Source: a bacterium BMS3Abin03 (GTDB taxonomy: Bacteria > Bacteroidota > Ignavibacteria > Ignavibacteriales > Ignavibacteriaceae). Taken from it: a DNA stretch of 54,104 nucleotides. This document shows, in pieces, positions 52,823 through 54,104 of this stretch. The notes beneath the pieces are model-generated. The model was not told the DNA's origin. It made no database searches and was given only the letters and a program-made list of their open reading frames with translations. Position numbers and translations under genes: made by a program. The stretch is taken from assembly GCA_022340715.1 (NCBI GenBank), contig JAJDNK010000068.1:1-54104 (forward strand), written 5' to 3'. How positions within the stretch are numbered: the first letter of the stretch is position 1; every line of letters starts with the position of its first letter.

Positions 52823-53057
52823 TTAATTCTCAATCAGCAATCTTCAAATAGTAAGAATCTTATATTATGTTGAATATACAAGATACAAACTACTTCTCGT
52901 GGTTAGCATAAATAAGAAGTGCATTTATAGCATAAACCTAACAAGCTTCAACAATTACATCTTGTTCCATTTCATATACTTAGATTCACAAATTTTTTTG
53001 TCATCAAGTTCAAAGAAATCCAGCGCTAAGTGTGCGCAAATTGTTGAACCGGCTGAT

Positions 53058-53075
53058 ATGAAAACCGGTTTTCAT
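53058..53075. repeat. 18-bp perfect palindrome upstream of the TonB receptor
   Basis: ATGAAAACCGGTTTTCAT is fully self-complementary. It lies 100 bases before the receptor start in the 352-base gap after carB. It may be an operator, or part of a carB terminator through the nearby AACCGG / CCGGTT arms (53047-53070). Nothing else firm is visible in the gap. Confidence 0.4.
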
Positions 53076-53174
53076 TTTGAATGGGTAAAAAACAAACAAC
53101 AATTCCCGATATTGATTCTTAACGGAATTATTTTTAACTAATTATAAACAATTAAAAACTTATTTTCCGAAACA

Positions 53175-54104
53175 GTGAAATCCTTTTTGTCGTTGTTATT
53201 GTGGCCTCTCTTTTTTTCATTAAGCGCGTTAAATGCACAGGAAAAAGATTTTAGTATAAACGGTTTTATTAAGGATGCAATTACAGGGGAAGAACTTGTA
53301 GGAACAAATATATTACTTTACAAAGATTCTGTAAGCACACAAAATCCACCGTTAACAGGTACTGCATCAAACAGGTTTGGTTACTATGTTATCCCTTCTC
53401 TTTCAACCGGAAAATATTTTCTAATTATCAGACATCTTGGTTATAAAGTCTTCCTGACTGAAGTTGAAGTTACCGGGGAAAGAAATTCGGAAAATGCATC
53501 AGTAGAGCTTCAACCTGAAAATATAGAGTTGGGAGAAGTGATAGTAAAAGGTGAAAGAAAAGATAAAGTTAATGCAAGTACAATAGATGTTTCACCCGAG
53601 TTGCTGGCAAAGCTTCCCTCTCTAACCGGCGAAGTTGATCTATTCAAAACTTTAGAACTTTTGCCCGGCGTAAATAAATCATCTGATATTTCGAGCGGAT
53701 TATATGTTCGCGGAGGTTCACCTGATCAGACCCTGACACTAGTTGATGGTGTAATAGTTTATAATTCCGCACATCTTGGTAACATTGCAAGTACTTTTAA
53801 TTCGGGAGCAATAAGTGATATAAGATTAATAAAAGGCGCCTTCCCAGCAGAGTATGGTGGAAGATTATCAAGTGTCCTTGATATTAAACTTCGTTCTGGT
53901 ACAAAAGAAAAGGAAAAAGGAAACATAGGACTCGGGCTGATCAATTCATTTGCTACTTTTGAGGGGCCCCTCGGTGAAAAATCAACTTATATGATTTCCG
54001 GCAGAACAATGTATTATGATGTTCTTCAAAGAAATTTTGATAATAAGAGTTCAGTCCCCCGATATAATTTCCATGACGTAAATGCAAAAATAAATTATGT
54101 ATTT
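53175..54104 (+). CDS. TonB-dependent receptor, N-terminal part (cut by window end)
   Basis: A GTG start opens a frame that stays open for 310 codons to the right edge. It has a Sec signal (MKSFLSLLLWPLFFSLSA, cleaved near NAQ). A carboxypeptidase-regulatory-like beta-sandwich follows (about 27-115, FGYYVIPSLSTGKYFLIIR), then a TonB plug domain (about 130-235, GLYVRGGSPDQTLTLVDGV and LIKGAFPAEYGGR) and the first barrel strands. This is the Bacteroidota FecA/SusC-like layout for uptake of iron complexes or glycans. The substrate cannot be assigned. No in-frame ATG lies between the upstream stop and the GTG, and the ribosome site is poor. Confidence 0.92.
   Translation, partial: MKSFLSLLLWPLFFSLSALNAQEKDFSINGFIKDAITGEELVGTNILLYKDSVSTQNPPLTGTASNRFGYYVIPSLSTGKYFLIIRHLGYKVFLTEVEVTGERNSENASVELQPENIELGEVIVKGERKDKVNASTIDVSPELLAKLPSLTGEVDLFKTLELLPGVNKSSDISSGLYVRGGSPDQTLTLVDGVIVYNSAHLGNIASTFNSGAISDIRLIKGAFPAEYGGRLSSVLDIKLRSGTKEKEKGNIGLGLINSFATFEGPLGEKSTYMISGRTMYYDVLQRNFDNKSSVPRYNFHDVNAKINYVF

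Noticed and set aside
52899-53141. 80-codon plus-strand frame between carB and the TonB receptor
   Set aside because: It has no ribosome site, unusual composition and an internal palindrome. It is more likely a regulatory spacer.

Overview
The window looks like chromosome of a low-G+C bacterium of the Bacteroidota/Chlorobiota/Ignavibacteriota group, most likely an Ignavibacteria-type organism. This is inference from gene content: a SusC/FecA-like TonB receptor with an N-terminal carboxypeptidase-regulatory domain, DUF4301 and DUF4920 proteins, a two-component propeller sensor kinase, a beta-propeller-like lipoprotein family common in Ignavibacteria, AGGAG-type ribosome binding sites, and a TAnnTTTG promoter before carA. 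I see no rRNA, tRNA, CRISPR array, insertion sequence or phage gene.

Region 1 (1-16,100) is an exopolysaccharide locus. Minus-strand genes run from the export pair wza-like/wzc-like (10951 to 7733, ended by a clear terminator) into a FemAB-like transferase, a D-2-hydroxyacid dehydrogenase, PEP mutase, an HprK-like kinase, a thymidylate-kinase-like protein, an ATP-grasp ligase, a second FemAB-like protein and the first 30 codons of a further gene that runs off the left edge. Plus-strand genes encode a DegT aminotransferase, a polyprenyl-phosphate sugar-1-phosphate transferase, a Gfo/Idh/MocA dehydrogenase and a hexapeptide acetyltransferase. Together they suggest a capsule or EPS carrying an acylamido sugar and perhaps a phosphonate.

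Region 2 (16,100-29,500) is mixed: a small membrane protein, an OmpA protein with thrombospondin type 3 repeats, Xaa-Pro aminopeptidase, a two-subunit indolepyruvate oxidoreductase lacking the usual ferredoxin tail, a nitroreductase-pirin operon with palindromic operator candidates, a propeller histidine kinase with its NarL-type regulator, and a lipoprotein pseudogene.

Region 3 (29,660-37,113) is a compact Ser/Thr-phosphorylation island: zinc-ribbon/FHA adaptor, PP2C phosphatase, secreted M48 metalloprotease, zinc-ribbon membrane protein, LEA14-like protein, double-FHA ABC exporter and Ser/Thr kinase, all on one strand with short gaps or overlaps. It is the best candidate for an incompletely described system; adaptor and kinase share a Thr-x-x-Asp motif that FHA domains could read.

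Region 4 (37,160-54,104) holds a DUF4301 protein, a PLP deaminase, an MFS transporter followed by a PAS histidine kinase, a NarL regulator and a trypsin-like lipoprotein, then mnmA, DUF4920 and lipoprotein genes, carAB with a terminator-like hairpin in its leader, and a TonB-dependent receptor cut by the right edge.
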